Origin: CAZWCX01 sp964632945
GTDB lineage: Bacteria; Planctomycetota; MHYJ01; WSZJ01; CAZWCX01
NCBI GenBank assembly: GCA_964632945.1
Contig: CAZWCX010000038.1
Coordinates: 1-54,557, forward strand
Length of the DNA: 54,557 nucleotides
Reading direction: 5' to 3'
The notes beneath the pieces are model-generated. The model searched no databases and was not told the origin of the DNA. It saw only the letters and a program-made list of their open reading frames with translations. The position numbers were made by a program, and so were the translations under genes. Numbering within the stretch: position 1 is the stretch's first letter; each line of letters starts with the position of its first letter. Positions 53,700 through 54,557 of this stretch are shown here, piece after piece.

Positions 53700-54038
53700 C
53701 GCCCGAGCGTGTGCGAAACCGTCCAGGTTCCTGGAATTGAGATCCCACCCTCCCGGCACCGGAGTCTCATCTCGCCGACTGAATAGTCGCAAACACTTGC
53801 CATATTGTAGATAGAGACAATAACTGGATTCATATTCGGCGGGTATGGCGCTTGCTCTATCCCCGGGTACAGGCACCGGGACAGAGTTCCCAATCTATGG
53901 ACAGATAAGAAGATGGGAAAATTTGATTCGTACTACGAATTCGCCCTTGACAGGGCGGCGAATCATTCGTAAACTTTGCCACCTTCGCGGGGTGGGACAA
54001 CCCCACGAGTAGAACCGGAACGATAGAGAGGAAGTCGA
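53700..54038. other. A+T-richer intergenic region
   Basis: 340 bases between bshC and the last gene, clearly lower in GC than the rest. It contains the promoter at 53947-53975 and the hairpin GTGGG-acaac-CCCAC at about 53991-54007 in the leader of the next gene. No gene recognised. Confidence 0.5.
53947..53975 (+). promoter_or_regulatory. promoter of the last gene
   Basis: Perfect -35 TTGACA (53947-53952), 17-base spacer, -10 TAAACT (53970-53975). The leader would be about 57 bases and include a small hairpin before the start codon at 54039. Confidence 0.6.
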
Positions 54039-54512
54039 ATGCGTCTGGCCATGATCAATGCAGAACACTTTATGATCACGCAGGATGCGGCGTTTGTCAA
54101 CTTGAGTGCCAACCAGGTCAAGTCGATCTGGATGAATCTGCACCTGGACTACCCGGACCTGTTTCTGTTCCTTGGCGAGCACGTGCTGGAGTCGCAGAAA
54201 GCGCGCAAGTCGCTGCAGGTAATGGTGGATGCGGCCGGCAGCGTGCGCGAGGCGATGGCACAGGTCGAAGAGGACGTGGTTCGGCTTGCGCGGGAACTGA
54301 AGTTCAAGAAGACGGGCGTGGTTCGCACCCCGGCGCACGCCACGGCGAAGCCGGCTCCGGTGGAAGATTCCGCCGAGATCCGGATGCGTCGCGCCACCCC
54401 GTTGCTTCCTTCTCTGCCGATCGAGGAGATCCCGACCGCACCGGTGTTCCGCTGGGAACCCCGGCCCGCCGCGCGGGGCGAAGTCGAGTTGGAACCGGCG
54501 CTGGTCGACTAG
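54039..54512 (+). CDS. conserved-looking hypothetical protein
   Basis: A 157-residue soluble protein of unknown function. The first 95 residues are probably mostly helical (ITQDAAFVNLSANQVKSIW, DLFLFLGEHVLESQKARKSL, VREAMAQVEEDVVRLARELK); the last 60 are Pro/Glu-rich and disordered. A purine-rich AGAGAGGAAG precedes the ATG. A strong promoter and leader hairpin suggest regulated or high expression. Its TAG stop is the first triplet of the MITE-like repeat that follows, so the C-terminus may have been cut by insertion. Confidence 0.72.
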   Translation: MRLAMINAEHFMITQDAAFVNLSANQVKSIWMNLHLDYPDLFLFLGEHVLESQKARKSLQVMVDAAGSVREAMAQVEEDVVRLARELKFKKTGVVRTPAHATAKPAPVEDSAEIRMRRATPLLPSLPIEEIPTAPVFRWEPRPAARGEVELEPALVD

Positions 54513-54557
54513 CCCGGATTATTCATGAAGCCGCGCCAGCGGCTTCGTGAAAAATCC
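54511..54557. repeat. MITE-like repeat, partial copy 3 at window edge
   Basis: AGCCCGGATTATTCATGAAG followed by a palindrome (gccgcgccagcggc) and TTCGTGAAAAATCC. This matches the terminal parts of the copies at 31701 and 38496, possibly as a short form with only the two ends. It is cut by the end of the window. Confidence 0.7.

Noticed and set aside
49263..53876. 1,537-codon open frame on the minus strand
   Set aside because: It lies opposite the kinase propeller region and bshC. The translation is low-complexity Arg/Pro/Gly/His sequence and an artefact of high GC; the plus-strand genes have clear family motifs.

Overview
The window is a GC-rich bacterial chromosome segment, densely packed and almost all coding. 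Ser/Thr kinases fused to TPR or beta-propeller repeats, several HEAT-repeat proteins, WD40 proteins, a class of secreted 'EF-hand-like' hypotheticals, a prokaryotic RING-type finger and a lone bshC suggest Planctomycetota or a nearby deep-branching lineage. This is inference from gene content; there is no rRNA or ribosomal-protein marker here.

Layout. 1-7.2 kb: TPR lipoprotein, secreted hypothetical, secreted cyclophilin, glgX, mgtE. 7.2-10.7 kb (minus): HAE3-type RND exporter with a small cupin, and a membrane-anchored hypothetical. 10.9-13.2 kb: Ser/Thr kinase with TPRs. 13.4-15.5 kb (minus): two paralogous beta-class DNA methyltransferases that overlap by 4 bp. 15.6-21.3 kb: secreted hypothetical, ClC channel with CBS and RCK_C domains coupled to a histone-deacetylase-fold enzyme, and two membrane proteins, one ending in a RING-like zinc finger. 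21.5-27.9 kb (minus): a metal-efflux operon (CmtR-like ArsR regulator, small Cys-rich protein, CzcB-like adaptor, CzcA-like pump) ending in an unusual cytochrome-like gene. 28.0-30.7 kb: a structured leader and two thioredoxin-like genes flanking a Rieske protein. 30.8-38.5 kb: membrane protein, HEAT protein, cupin plus class III aminotransferase, acyl-CoA dehydrogenase, HEAT protein. 38.5-41.2 kb: accessory patch with a MITE-like repeat, IS5-type remnants, a WD40 gene, an integron-integrase fragment and an attC-like site. 41.2-54.5 kb: zinc-ribbon HEAT protein, secreted alpha/beta hydrolase, LMW-PTP/arsenate reductase, a 1,733-residue kinase with 16 propeller blades, bshC and an unknown gene.

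The most notable result is that three genes (21504-22424, 28440-29246, 29822-30688) are each interrupted by in-frame UGA codons: two separate, two in tandem and one following a Cys. Each UGA site is followed at about the same distance by a hairpin whose apical loop carries a G close to its 5' side, as expected for bacterial SECIS elements. The reading frame stays open and protein-like after each UGA. The two thioredoxin-like genes share an identical 11-nt hairpin segment read in different codon phases, which points to selection on the RNA rather than on the protein. I interpret them as selenoproteins: a c-type cytochrome-like protein with two Sec, a PDZ-thioredoxin protein with a Sec-Sec pair, and a thioredoxin-like protein with a Cys-Sec pair. 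No selA, selB, selC or selD lies in this window, so this remains to be confirmed elsewhere in the genome.
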